Shown: positions 21,356 through 32,738, counted from the first letter of the stretch. The stretch: 64,000 bases of DNA from Hippopus hippopus (GCA_946811185.2 OX328102.1:11657194-11721193); one strand, 5' to 3'. Notes: generated from the sequence alone by a model not told the origin. Made by a program: numbers and translations.

Positions 21356-21718
21356 GTGCTGAATCCGTCCTCATCCGACAGTGACACAGTGTTCTACCTA
21401 AACCCTGCATACTCGAGAACTGTCGCCTCTGACATCATCGATATGATTTCGGAAAACGACCATATCTACGAGGAAGTTATGTTACGTCGAATGTCCAGTT
21501 GTTTAGCTAGATCTACACAAATGACACCGAATACGTCGAAAAAGAAGTCACAGACGGGGAATTCATTGAATTCTGTCATGGAGGTGGCTGAAAATGTGGA
21601 GCGACATGTTGGAGATTCTGACCTGGAACCGATGGACACAGAGACTGATACCAGAGAAGGCCGTGCTAGAGTTGATGCAGAAGCACCTTCGACTAGTGAC
21701 TCTGGTTACATGGAGTAA
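21356..21718 (+). CDS. Terminal exon of novel receptor: cytoplasmic tail with tyrosine motifs
   Basis: Seen: acceptor tgatatttcag at 21355, phase 0, then 120 codons and TAA. An ATG at 21329 lies upstream of the acceptor and is not the likely start. The tail reads VLNPSSSDSDTVFYLNPAYS, then an acidic region with HIYEEVML, a Ser/Thr/Asp/Glu-rich stretch and the C-terminus SGYME. Motifs from established knowledge: YLNP fits the Grb2-type YxN SH2 motif, NPAY is an NPxY PTB/endocytosis motif, and YEEV is a YxxV SH2-type site. The rest looks unstructured. The combination argues for a signalling or phagocytic receptor. No specific family is claimed. Confidence 0.75.
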   Translation: MLNPSSSDSDTVFYLNPAYSRTVASDIIDMISENDHIYEEVMLRRMSSCLARSTQMTPNTSKKKSQTGNSLNSVMEVAENVERHVGDSDLEPMDTETDTREGRARVDAEAPSTSDSGYME

Positions 21719-21799
21719 AATTATTCCCCCAAAATGAATGTTTTCGGGTGTAAAAAAGAGTCAGTATGTTCATCTGTCCGTCCGTTTGTTCGTCCGCTT

Positions 21800-22007
21800 G
21801 TGTAATGCATCTGCAAAAAGTTTCAACCCAGGTCAGCCTGCGCAGTCCGCGCAGGCTGACCTGAATCGAAACTTTTTGCTATTGGTCAATTTTCTGCAAG
21901 TCAAAGAACCAATTTACCTCATGATTCAATCGGTTGTTGGACAAAATAGATTTCATGGATCCATAATTTTATAATAACTTGCTTAGTGCGATGCATCAAG
22001 GGGACGC
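21800..22007. repeat. HP-B element, partial
   Basis: Lacks the left end, which is replaced by a tccgtccgtttgttcgtccg tract (21777-21798). Core is intact. It lies just after the receptor terminal exon. Confidence 0.8.
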
Positions 22008-22119
22008 TTCGGCTCCAGCATGCCTCAGATTATAAATCTGCCCGTAACTCTTTCAGCGCAAAATAGGCCTATAGTAACTCGGTCAGTTTCCACGGCTTAA
22101 ATTACAGTCCACCGAAACC

Positions 22120-22262
22120 CAGAAAGACTTTTTTATCTTTTAGGCGTGACTAAACAAGTGGACGGTATATATCCAAGATCAGACTACACGTTCTGAGCAG
22201 TCTGATGTGGTCTATGCCGTCCTGAAAAGCCCATGTTTTTGCCTTTGCCGCTGGTAGGGTTA
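22120..22262. repeat. HP-D element, partial
   Basis: gatcagactacacgttctga ... ctatgccgtcc; decayed right stem. Confidence 0.65.
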
Positions 22263-22445
22263 AATGCTTTTAAGCGTTGAAGATTTGTCTCCCTTTGAAA
22301 AATTATACCTGTCAAAATAAAACGTAACTATTCTAGGGTAAAATACTGTTGGTCGACATACGCAGACGCCGCATATTGCGACGTACGATATGGGTCTACA
22401 ATGGTTGCCATTATCCAATATCATTGACAGCATGCATGTCTGGCT

Positions 22446-22712
22446 TAACTCTTTACCAATAGACAAAAATCAGACTCGTTCATCTTAACAGCGTTTCCAG
22501 ACGATAAGTCAAATATGCCTCGAATGATGGAATTTGTCTAAGAAAGGGTAGGAAACATTGTGAGGAAAAGGAGAAAATGCTGATTAACAGCATTTTCTCC
22601 TTTTCACACAATGTTTCCTACCTAACAGCATTTTCTCCTTTTCCCACGATGTTGTCAAAGGTTTCATCCTCACGTTCTTTTTTAACTAGGAACTGTGTGA
22701 TAAAGGGTTTAT
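22446..22712. repeat. HP-C element with duplicated right arm
   Basis: The right arm 'cagcattttctccttttc' occurs twice in tandem (22588 and 22625). Confidence 0.85.
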
Positions 22713-23195
22713 TGGGTTTACTTTTGAACAGCATGCAGCCCCGATAGTTCATGCGATTACGCATTTGGCTTGCAATGCCGAGGTTGCAAGTTTGAAATTC
22801 AGCTGAGCCAAAATTCCTTTTCCGGGTTTGGATACTAGTTAATATGTCAGGCTGTAGTTTGGACGTTATTGCTGGCATTGTTCTCTAAGAAACCTAGAAC
22901 ATGGAAAGGTGCAATGGCTGCCGTAATATATCAAAATGTTACTTTTTTACAATGGTGCTGTTCACATCTGATACTTACGAGTAGCTGTATAGCTTTGGGT
23001 GAGTCCAGAGCATATAAAACGATTTTTTCCTAGCTCAATTCAGCTGAGCATGAAATTTCGAAGTTATATAAGTGTAATAAATACAACTAATCGATCAACT
23101 TAACAACACGAGTGTTCGTTTCTCTTTTTTTTTTTCCAATTATTGTCTTGCATGAAACTTTACATAACACCTGCTTTGCGCCATAGTTGCAAGAA

Positions 23196-23440
23196 ACCCG
23201 ACCAGGTTGCTCATAGGTTGGCGTATCTGACTCGTGACCTGGTAGTTGCGGGTTCGATACCCGGTTGCGGCAAGGCTTTCTTTCCGGCGATTGTTCGTCT
23301 TTCATCTCGGATGCATGTGACAAAAGTAGTCAGTGACTTGGAAAGAAAAGTGTGTCAGTCCTGGTGTGAGAAAGCCAAGATACACATGCATAGGTGCACT
23401 AGTTGCCGTGATATGACCTAAGCTGTTTCAGCGGCGTTAA
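23196..23440 (+). repeat. tRNA-derived SINE
   Basis: tRNA-like head: gttggcgtatctgactcgtg (A-box side) and gcgggttcgatacccgg (B box), then the ggtgcactagttgccgtgat body. A decayed tail of another copy lies at 22893-22945. Confidence 0.75.
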
Positions 23441-23554
23441 ATTCCAAAACAAATAACTGAAAAAAACTATTCTATCTGAAAAAGTTTTTAATCTGTTGTT
23501 AGCCACAAATTTCTTATTGTAGATCCAAGACCAAGAACTTGAACAGTAAAATAC

Positions 23555-23722
23555 ATGAGTCACGCTCTGTGAAAATGGGGTTTAATGCATCTATAAAAAG
23601 TATCGACCCTCCAAGGATATCTATCCCAGAATTCAACCAGAGAACAATTTTATGGATCAGTGGATTTTATGGATCCATAATTATGTGATGACTTCCTGGG
23701 AATACTGCATCACTGAGATAAA
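23555..23722. repeat. HP-B element, hairpin deleted
   Basis: Left end gagtcacgctctgtgaaaat and the ggatccataattatgtgatg block remain; the core is lost. Confidence 0.75.
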
Positions 23723-23754
23723 AAAAAAAACATCCAAAGTACGTTACGTTATAC

Positions 23755-24017
23755 GGCCTGCAACACGCGAAAAGGGACATTCGGACATTGGCGTAAGGTG
23801 TCGTCCCGGATCAGCCTGCGCAGTCCGCGCAGTCTGATCCGAGACGACACTTTCCGATCGTGTGTGATCTTCTGTTTCACGCAAGTCTAATGTAGGACAA
23901 AATCTAATGTTGACGTAAAGTGCCGTCTCGGATTAGCCTGCGCGGACTGCCCAGGTTGATCCGAGACGACACTTTACGCAAACGTCCGAAAGTCCCTTTT
24001 CGCATATTGCAGACCAA
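23755..24017 (+). repeat. HP-A palindromic element, complete
   Basis: Complete but with substitutions in the cores (gcgcagtctgat; ctgcccaggttgat). Confidence 0.85.
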
Positions 24018-24641
24018 TTACGGGAGCATTGCTCAACGCCAATTTAACACATTTTAGCTAGGGGAAAATTTTAGACTTTCCAATCAAATTGAAAGAGGGG
24101 ATAATGCTATTTTTCAACGTTAAACATTTCCAGAAAAGGACAAATTGCTTGTTACAAGGAATCGCTTATGCTGGAAACGGCAATAATGAAGTTTTTGTAT
24201 AAAAATATAGCAGGCTAGCATCGCGAAACTTGTAGTGATCGAAACATTGTGGCGTAAGGAGTTGAAATATTGGTGACACTGTCAATCAAAACATTACCAC
24301 AAATGAAGAAATTGCTTGTTGATCAATATCTACATTCGCCGCGCTGTTTTGACAGATGGGCGTATCTGAAAAGTGTCAGTTAATGTGTTTACACCGAATA
24401 GTAGGTTATATAAGCAAGACACGTGTACATATTGATCGACCCTGTCCGTGACAAAGTTCATGGATAGGCCACATTATACATGTAAAGGTTTTGTATATAC
24501 ATGTATGGCCGTTTCATAACCAGTTTCAATAACACAAACTATATTCTGTATGCACGTTCACGGAGCTTTATTCAATCCGGATGGGTGAAATAGAGTAATT
24601 TGACTTACGCTTCTCTGGTCCGTCGATCCCTTTTATACCAT

Positions 24642-24863
24642 TAACTCTTTACCAAACGACAAAATTTTAGACTGGTCCAAAGTGAAAGCACTTGCAGACG
24701 ACAAAAAAAACTCAAAAATTGAAATTTGTTTCCAGCAGGGTAGAAAACATTGTGGGAAAAGGAGAAAATGCTGGTTACCAGCATTTTCTCCTTTACCCAC
24801 AATGTTTTCAAAAGCCTTCTATCTCAGGGACGTAAAAACCAGGGATTGTTTGGTAAAGGGTTA
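24642..24863. repeat. HP-C element, complete
   Basis: Near-consensus copy flanked by TTAA on its left (24640-24643) and right. Confidence 0.9.
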
Positions 24864-24865
24864 AC

Positions 24866-24895
<30 letters not shown>

Positions 24896-24900
<5 letters not shown>

Positions 24901-25112
24901 CTCGGTGGTAAAGTGTTGGACTCGTGACCTGGAGACCCCGGGTTCTAGCCACGCTGGATACACTGGGATTTTCGTTGGAGTCTCCTGGGGCAAGACACTA
25001 GCCTAGTAGTACTGCTGAAACCCAGGAAATACATGAATATGTGAGCTGTCGCCGAGATATGACTGAAATAATGTTGAAAACAGGTCAAAACACCATTCAA
25101 AAATACCATTCA
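24896..25112 (+). repeat. tRNA-derived SINE between CT microsatellites
   Basis: Head ggtggtaaagtgttggactc and cccgggttctagcc; tail gaaataatgttgaaaacagg. CT tracts flank both ends (24868-24898, 25112-25163). Confidence 0.8.
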
Positions 25113-25113
25113 A

Positions 25114-25157
<44 letters not shown>

Positions 25158-25229
25158 TCTCTCTTCCCCCGGTCAACTTGTCTGTCCTCTGCCTCGTTCT
25201 TTTTAGCAGTCGTACAGATAGCAAATATA

Positions 25230-25480
25230 TGAGCCATGCTCTGGCAAAAGGGGGGTTAATGCATCTGCTTGATCACATGATCACATGATCATGGATCCAT
25301 AAAGTCCCTTTCTTTGTTACAACCGACTGAATCATGAGGTAAACTGATCCTTGGACATGCAGAAAATTGACCAATAGCAAAAAGTTTCGGCCCAGGTCAG
25401 CCTGCGCAGATTGCGCAGGCTGACCTGGGTCGATACTTTTTGCAGATGTATTAAGTCCCCTTTTCACAGAACACGGCTCA
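25230..25480. repeat. HP-B element
   Basis: Complete copy with both ends and an intact hairpin (gcctgcgcagattgcgcaggc). Confidence 0.85.
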
Positions 25481-25767
25481 CACATCTCGGAAATATTTTG
25501 TCAAGAATACTGTTGCTAAATTGAGGTGTTTTACACAGCTTGCAACATTATTTCAGACATATCTTGACTACAGCATACTAAGTTTTGGTAGATGCATACA
25601 AAACATTTTTCATGCTCAACTCTGCAGCTCTGCTGAGCATGAAATTTCAAAAATATACAGAATTGATTTGATATACCCGACAGAGCACTTTTTAAGTTTT
25701 CAAAGTTGTCGCTTCTTCTGAAACGAAAATCTTTATTTCTCATTTCTAATGATTTATTGATTATATC

Positions 25768-26058
25768 GTGTTTAATGCCGTTGTCAACATTATTTCACTT
25801 ATATCGCGGCGGCCAGTACACCTTTCCAGGCTCTCCTGGATTTTCTTTTGCCAGTGTTCCGCACAATATTATTTCCAAGCCACTGGCTGATTTCCTACAT
25901 AACCATCGTCGAAACAATGGCCAGCGTTGAGAGAGGAATGAATCCTGTCGCAAAGACTATTACCAATCCTCGGAGAGAAATTGGCCGAGCCGGGGATCGA
26001 ACCAGCGACCCCCTGTTCTCAAGTCCTGTACGCTATCGACTGAGCTACCGGGGCTCAG
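25768..26058 (-). repeat. tRNA-derived SINE, full length
   Basis: From gtttaatgccgttgtcaaca through to gccggggatcgaaccagcga and ctatcgactgagctaccggg. Confidence 0.85.
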
Positions 26059-26109
26059 CTGAAGCACTAAAGATATTTACAGTTTGAGCATGAACTCAGT
26101 TGGGCATGA

Positions 26110-26275
26110 ACTCCAGTTTTATAAACACGGACCATGGATGTCCTGGGTTTCACCAGAACTACGCTAGGGCTTTGAAGTGTCTTGTCCAAGGACACATCAG
26201 TCCTTGCACTGGTACACGTAAGAAAGCTGGGATCTGAGCACACCGTCAGCATGATATGGCTGTAATTTATTTGAT
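26110..26275 (-). repeat. SINE, second subfamily, partial
   Basis: tcctgggtttcaccagaact and gtcttgtccaaggacac match the complement of the middle of the copy at 24896. Confidence 0.55.
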
Positions 26276-26550
26276 AACCGCTGTATAACTTGTATCAGCC
26301 AAGTTCACTCAGAGCGCGAACTTGAGAACTTCCACACCTATAGATACTGATATAGAAACATTAGCCTACAAAGACAACTCTTTGTCTTTTTTGATTTGCT
26401 TCAAAAAAACGTTTGAAAACATTGTGGCAAAAGAGAAGTTGCTCGTAACCAGCGATTTGTTCTTTTTCCACAACGTTTCAAATGTAAACCGGCACAATTC
26501 ATCATTTCACGTTACAATTCCATTTATTACATAAGATAGATAATATTTAG

Positions 26551-26780
26551 TCTTTACCAAACAAGCCCGGATTTTAACAATCCCAGGAAAGACGGTTTTG
26601 AAAACATTGTACGAAAACTGAAACATACAGCATTTTCTCTTTTTCCCATAACGTTTCCTGTCCTTATAGCCACATTTAATCTGTCTTCTGTAAATGCTTT
26701 GAATTCGAAAGAGACTACATATTTCTCGTTTGATAAAGACTTTAATGTCATCCGCAGCAAAATTGTTTTCAAGGAGTAAT
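26551..26780. repeat. HP-C element, decayed
   Basis: Ends recognisable. A second partial copy lies at about 26395-26490. Confidence 0.7.
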
Positions 26781-27699
26781 GAGTTGAAAACACTCTAGCT
26801 TATTAGTTTCATGGGTGTTTACCACAACTGTGGAGGACGTTTGAACTCTCTTATATGGTGGCATATTTCTGCCGCGCGATACGAGATAGCTATCATGATA
26901 ATTTAAGAGAAGTATCGTGAGAAAACAAAAATTTTCATGATAAAAATATCGCGATAATTCTACACGGGTGGTAAACGGGGCAACTAGCTCCAAAAGGAGT
27001 CAATAGTATTTTGTTGCCTCGTAACATACGGGTATTTGCGTGCTAGTTGCATAGATAGAAAAATTGTCAACAAAGGTAGGTGTCGATTACGTTAGTCTTT
27101 GTTTATTTCCATAGCGGAGACCTTTTGAAAAATCCGGCAATGCTATGCGATATAAAAATGACTAAACTTTATTCACCGCTAGCATATAAGTATGCAGCGC
27201 TTAGATAAAATCTTGGACAAACTTTCGAACATCGAGCGGTAAAACCGTAAATCGGAGATTTGAAACTACGGATTTCCTCATTGAACGTCCAATATATAGC
27301 CACTACAATACCTGATGCACCTTCCCTATTAATTTCAAGCCCAGGGAATTACGAAATAACAAAAATTGAAGATTTTAGAAGTCGTGTATGTAGAATAATA
27401 GCTGAATTTGTGTGCGGGCTAGTTGCCTAGCCCGGGGGTAGTTGAATAGACAAGGAGGTAGTGGCCTAGTAATTAAAATTCAGTTAACCTATTTGCCCCA
27501 AATCAGCACCGTACAGGGTAATTCAACAAGTAATTTTACTTAGCTAGGATTCTGAACATATTTTGGAACACACGAGTTATATATTCTTTTCATTTCAGAA
27601 TTTTGAGCTTAGTAAAATTTGTAATATGCAAGTGCTTTTGACACTTTCTAAAATTTGGCATTTGTAATTGGATGACTATGCTATACTTGAAATAGGAAT

Positions 27700-27905
27700 A
27701 GCGGCGGACTCGTGACCTGAAAGGTGTCGAGGGTCGCGGGTTCGAGTCCCGGCCGGGCCGCTGGTCACGTGGGTATGTCCTTGGACAGCGCATTCAGAGT
27801 CCCAGCGTAGTACTGTTGATACCCAGAAAGCACATGAGTTAGTGAACTTCGCCGTGATATAACTGAAAGATTGTTCGAAACGGCGTAAAACCCCATTCAA
27901 ATATA
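27700..27905 (+). repeat. tRNA-derived SINE in the foldback loop
   Basis: Head gcggcggactcgtgacctga and gggttcgagtcccggcc; tail ataactgaaagattgttcga. Confidence 0.8.
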
Positions 27906-27935
27906 TTTTTCAGATGGGTGTATTCAAAGGAAAAA

Positions 27936-28151
27936 CTACGACGGAGGCATTCTTGTCAAGCAGAAAACATGAGTTTTTAATGTTGTTTTTGTGCTGAAAT
28001 GTCTTTGGCATATATGACATACAGTCGATGATGGATCCTGGTGAGCATTTTTCGAGTGTTCTTTTAGCCTTGATTTGGCTGAGTAGCTCTTTGGACACTC
28101 TGAACATGTGTACCGTGAAGAATTTGGAATTTTTGACATCTTTGCTAGTTT
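27936..28151 (-). CDS. C2H2 zinc-finger terminal exon or captured fragment
   Basis: Seen in minus orientation: acceptor atcttttcag (AG complement at 28152-28153), then an open frame to TAG at 27936. It encodes one complete C2H2 finger, YTCSECPKSYSAKSRLKEHS followed by KNAH, and a second finger CHICQRHFSTKTTLKTH whose last ligand would be Cys (HVFC) rather than His. An ATG at 28139 also lies in frame. No further finger exons were seen between 28160 and 28740. The fragment sits in the loop between the arms of the large foldback repeat, so it may be gene cargo or a decayed gene. Confidence 0.5.
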   Translation of the reverse strand, partial: KLAKMSKIPNSSRYTCSECPKSYSAKSRLKEHSKNAHQDPSSTVCHICQRHFSTKTTLKTHVFCLTRMPPS

Positions 28152-28318
28152 CTGAAAAGATGATAAAGATATATGTCAAATTTAACAAATTAAAGTACTT
28201 TAAGGGGGTGCATCAGTTACATGCACGATAAGGATACCACCCATCCCTTGCAGTTTTTCATTAGAACAACAGGCACTCGGTTTTCCGATCTTTTAACAAG
28301 TTGCCAAGTCTTAGGACT

Positions 28319-28592
28319 GTATATAAAGTAGCCTACACACGTTTTAGCAGCTGCTTTTTTCTCAGTTTACACTGTCGTCATGTTTGGGCTGTGCCAATTT
28401 CTAATAAGGGTACCAAGGATGTCGGAAACCTTTATAGAAATGAACGCAGCACCAACGTGGAGTCAGTATAAAATTCCGTTGCTAGAAAAAAATGGCAGCT
28501 GCGGAACCTTGTGTATTTTATTGATCTCAGTATTTGTGAGTTGTTCAAACATCGGGAAACCGAGTGTCTGTGTCTCGGACACGCCCACTTGA
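28319..28592 (+). other. TATA-like site and 70-codon frame in foldback loop
   Basis: Tatataaag at 28319-28327 lies about 55 bases before an ATG (28380) opening MFGLCQFLIRVPRMSETFIE and onward, with a hydrophobic CILLISVFVSC. No family is recognised; it may be chance. Confidence 0.2.
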
Positions 28593-28611
28593 AAATATTA
28601 TATAAAGTATT

Positions 28612-28720
28612 ACTTAGTCATCCGATGACCGAATGACAAATTTAGACAGGGTCGAAAATATAAGCACTGGCAGACGATAAATATTACTAAGCTCAATCTG
28701 AGATAAAAGCTGACTCATGT
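28612..28720. repeat. HP-C half copy
   Basis: Only the left third is recognisable. Confidence 0.45.
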
Positions 28721-29075
28721 GTATCATTTGAAGTACATATATTAGGAGGCAACTACCTCCTTGTCTATCCAACTACGCCTTGTGCTAGGCAATTGGCGCG
28801 CACAAAAATATTGCCAGTATTCCCCACATACAAATTCTTTAATTTCCAATTTTTGGGTTTTTTAGTCTTTTATGGGCTTGAAAATACCAGAAAACGTGCA
28901 TCAGGTAGTGTAATGGCCATATGTTGGACGAATATCTAGAAAATCCGTGCTTCCAAATCTTCGTGTTACATAAAGTGGCGGGTTTGCAGTACTGTGTTCG
29001 AAAGTTTTGCCAAGATTTTATCCAAGCGCTGCATACTTATATGCCATATGCTAGCGGTGAATAAAGTTTAGTCAT

Positions 29076-29703
29076 TAGCTCCACTGGCCGAAGGCCAGCG
29101 AGCTATTGTCATGGCGTTGTGTCCGTCGTGCGTCCGTCCTTCCGTCCGTCCGTTCGTTCGTCCGTTCGTCCGTGCGTGCGTCCGTAAACTTTTTCTTTAA
29201 AAAACTTCTTCTCAGAAACTATTGACTGGATTTTTACCAAATTTCACAGGAATGTTCCTTTGGTGGTCCTCTTTCAAATTCCTTCAAATAATTGTGTTCC
29301 ATGAAGAATTCTGGTTGCCATGGCAACCAAAGTAAAAAACCTTTAAAAATCTTCTCCTCCCAAACCGCTATTTGGATAGCATTATTATTTTGCAGGAATG
29401 TTCCTTAGATACAGGTTTACAGAATTCCTAAAAAAAAAAAAGATCTGTCAAAAAACATGGCTTTTATGGGAGACTCATTTTCCTTTTATGGTATAAAGTA
29501 AAATCTTTGAAAAATTTCTTCTCTAAAACTATTCATTGGATTTCATTGTTGTTTTGCAGGTAAGTTCCTATGGTGGTTGTCTACCAAATTGTTTCTTCAG
29601 TGAGCTAAAATGCAGGATTGAATGATAATTGTTAAAAACTTCCTTTCGCCATTATAGAAATATCAGGCCTGTGGAGCGATACAGGCGCTCAAGCGCCTCT
29701 AGT
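29076..29703 (+). repeat. Bivalve-type interspersed repeat inserted in foldback arm
   Basis: Seen: starts with a small hairpin tagctccactggccgaaggc, then a tccgtccgttcg-type tract (about 29125-29185), then decayed monomers, ending gcgatacaggcgctcaagcg. It interrupts the right foldback arm precisely, since the matching left arm is continuous across the corresponding point. Confidence 0.6.
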
Positions 29704-31298
29704 TTTTATATCGCATAGCATTGCCGGATTTTTCAAAAGGTCTCCGGTAAGGAAATGAACAAGGTTTACAGAAATCGACACCTACCTTTGTTGACAATTT
29801 TTCTATCTATGCAACTAGCACGCAAATACCCGTATGTTACGAGGCAACAAAATACTATTGACTCCTTTTGGAGCTAGTTGCCCCGTTTACCACCCGTGTT
29901 CTAACTCTTATCATGATTTTTTCTGCTTTCGTGCCTTTAACTGACATTCATGGTACCTATAATTAGATACGGTTTCGGAACACCTTCGTCTACAACCTTA
30001 TGAATTCTCCTTTTCCATGGATGGTTTTAAAGTTGTTCGTAGGAGGCATTTCGAGTCGTCTTTGTGATTTTACAGACCTCTGTTCATTTCGAGTATTGTC
30101 AAAATTTACCAATTAAGGTACAAAAAAAATTGTTAATGATTCGAAATTTTACTTACTGCAATCTTATTAAAGGGTAACTCCAGACCAAAATTTTCATTTC
30201 CAAATCGGATAAAACTATACTAGAGTATGTTAACAAAAATTTTTTTTAGCGTTCTGTGATGCTTACTTCACGAGATATAGAGGTTTAAACTTCGGATTTT
30301 CACCTGTCTGACAGTCGCTAATTGAAAAAATCGTGACTTCCGGCAGTTTGCCGTGACGTTACAAGTGTCACGGAGAAGATATGGTCGCTATATATGAACT
30401 AACGCAGAAAACTGAAAAAACTGCATGAAATTCGTAAAGATATAAATCGCTTTATCACGTTTAAATCACTTGTGCAATGTGGAATTTTCACCTCTATCGC
30501 TCTTACATCTTACTACAATCATAGGAAAGAAATTTTGAATGAATTAGCCTAGTGGAGATAGTACTTATGAAAAGGAAAAGTTATTCTTCAGGTGGGAAAC
30601 AGAACTATTTTGAAATTTATTTCTTGAAGTTATTTCAATTATACCACTGCCTAATCAACGAATTTTAATAGATAAAAATAAAGAAATAATAACTCAAGAT
30701 AGTTGAAACATACCAAAATTCTCTTCTACTAGGTGGTAGAAGGAAGAAGGAACGTTGCAATGTGTAAAGTAAGTCATTCGAGTACAGTTCTAAGGCTGTT
30801 TCTACCAAATATAGGACACCGTCGATCATTGAACGGTCTACAAATCCTGTACGAGATAACAGATGCAGATTGCTGACCATAAAAATGCAGCGTAAATTAA
30901 AAATTTATAACTGCATACAAACTTTACACAAGATTTTAGTGCGCCAACTTTTTATTTTGCGAAAAGAATTGTGTGTTCCATCAATGCAAAGGGTTAATTC
31001 GGCGCCTCTTTGATGTTGGTATCGCACCGTTGTGGTCTCACATATTTTTTTTGCCCGGCTTGCAGCTGGGGGTTAACAAGCACTTGTCCTAAACAGGTCA
31101 TGTACAAAGTTACTCTTTTGTTTTCACGACCATATTGAGCCCTTTTTCTTATAAAATGTGAATGGAATTTGGAATTTTACACAGGTTAAATGGGTAAGTC
31201 TAACGTCATAACTTTTTTATTTTCCTCATTCATACGATCTTAAATAAAAAAAAAAATCCCATAATCTGCTTGTCGAATTTCTATTCTAACTACCCTCC

Positions 31299-31344
<46 letters not shown>

Positions 31345-31361
31345 CGCTCGCTCGCTCGCTA
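31299..31361. repeat. CT then CGCT microsatellite
   Basis: (ct)21 followed by (cgct)n; inside the TTAA element. Confidence 0.95.
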
Positions 31362-31438
31362 GCTCGCTCTCATATGAAAGAGATGGATAATCAACAGTGA
31401 ATTCACCATTGATTTCTTGCCTCATTTAAATTTCTGTG

Positions 31439-31633
31439 GGGCCCAATGGCTGCTGAGCGCGACTCAGTGACCTTTTCCGAACAGTGTATATTAAGATCAG
31501 ACTGCACAGAACGTGCAATCTGATCTTATGTACAGTGTCCAATACGGAGATATCTATTTTTGTAACTCCAAAAACTAGCACTATTCGAAATTTTGCAATC
31601 GGCATGAAGGTTTATTTAACCTGTTGAGGATTA
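31439..31633. repeat. HP-D element, complete
   Basis: Nested within the TTAA element at 30171; ends ggctgctgagcgcgactc and gttgaggattaatgg. Confidence 0.8.
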
Positions 31634-32738
31634 ATGGTAAATCTGATATTAAGCCACATCATTCGGTTCAGACAGACAGACAGCAGACTGGCGAATAAAT
31701 AGTCATCTCCTGGCTCGAAATAGTGCTTAAACTCGGCACCCGGCATACGACAGTCGTCTCCCGACATGAAGGAAGATAAGGCTGTGAGAAAAAAAGTCAG
31801 TATCAGAGCAAATTAATAGTACACAGAAGCCGAAATAAGTGTGGCGTCACATCCGGTTTATCGCAGATTTTCCAAACTTGCACAGGTGTGCAACCACATT
31901 TTCGCTTATAACATTGAAATACGGTTTTCAATTTTAAGATTGTTTTCATTAAAGGATTCATATATCCAAAATGAGATTTTGGCTGTAGTTGCCCTTTAAG
32001 TCAAAACTACCGAGTTCATCCAAATGATGCATTTTCTATTTATAGATATCACAATAGTTTTATCTCGCATGTCAGCTTCGAGCACGGTCGAGAAATTTTG
32101 CGATAAAATATTAGTTTATCGTGATACTTTTATCAGGAAACTTTTCACTTTCTTGATAAGATTTCCAGGAAACTTTTAATTTATCGCGATAGTTTACTAA
32201 AATTATCATGATAGCTATCTCGTATCTCGTGGCAGAAATATGCCACCATACTCTTATATAAATTCATACCTCCGACTTACATAAGGTTTACGAAATGACT
32301 AGTAAATTACAATACCCTAGGCGATGAACTTTAGCTCGTAAAATTCTAATATTACGTGAGGTCGATAATAAGCGGGGCGTACGGAATATAACATAGCCGT
32401 TCGGTAATCATTGTATTATCTTCGCATAAACTTATTATCGTTTTGTAATGACTGCTTGTTTATTATATTTGTTCTTTTCAGCGTAGCTAAATGTGCAGGT
32501 TTGAACTACTTCTTAGTATAACATATTCGACTGAATATAGAGAAATTTGTAATTGGTCAAAATTGTGGTCATGTTTATTTTGAGGGCCCCTGCAGTCTTA
32601 TTTGCGGGCATATTTACGCCGTCATTCTTTTTTCTTTAAAAGATATTCCTTGTTTAAACAAGGATCTTGACTTTACACTGTCCGGTACTGTGCTCGTTAT
32701 TCTGACTTAAAAAAAACCCAGCCTTTAAGTTGCCGTAA

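Larger units (their letters stand above)
30171..31995. mobile_element. 1.8-kb TTAA-flanked element with ~28-bp TIRs
   Basis: Seen: TTAA at 30167-30170 and 31996-31999 flank ends AGGGTAACTCCAGACCAAAA and, read from the other side, AGGGCAACTACAGCCAAAAT; homology continues to about 28 bases. The interior contains an HP-D copy, a CT/CGCT microsatellite and no transposase. TTAA target choice is shared with piggyBac-type elements, but the AGGG end is not the classic CCYT, so the superfamily is unassigned. Confidence 0.7.
26858..32262. mobile_element. Large foldback structure with >500-bp inverted arms
   Basis: Seen: left arm 26858-27473 matches in inverted orientation 28738-29075, then 29704-29912, then about 32150-32262. 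Shared blocks include ctatctatgcaactagcacg, gacaatttttctatctatg, gcgctgcatacttatatg, gctagcggtgaataaagttt, ctccttgtctat and cagaaatatgccaccata. The right arm is split by two insertions: a bivalve-type repeat (29076-29703) and a block with the TTAA element (about 29913-32149). The loop 27474-28737 holds a SINE, the zinc-finger exon and a TATA-like site. Arm divergence suggests age. Confidence 0.75.

Noticed and set aside
21382..21718. Alternative acceptor inside the tail exon (AG at 21380-21381) joining directly to the transmembrane exon
   Set aside because: It also fits phase, but its polypyrimidine tract is poor, and the exon at 20331-20412 resolves the phase with better signals at 21355.
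27700..27775. tRNA gene
   Set aside because: A and B boxes are recognisable, but no complete cloverleaf was evident, and the SINE body and tail follow; the same applies at 23196, 24896 and 25985.
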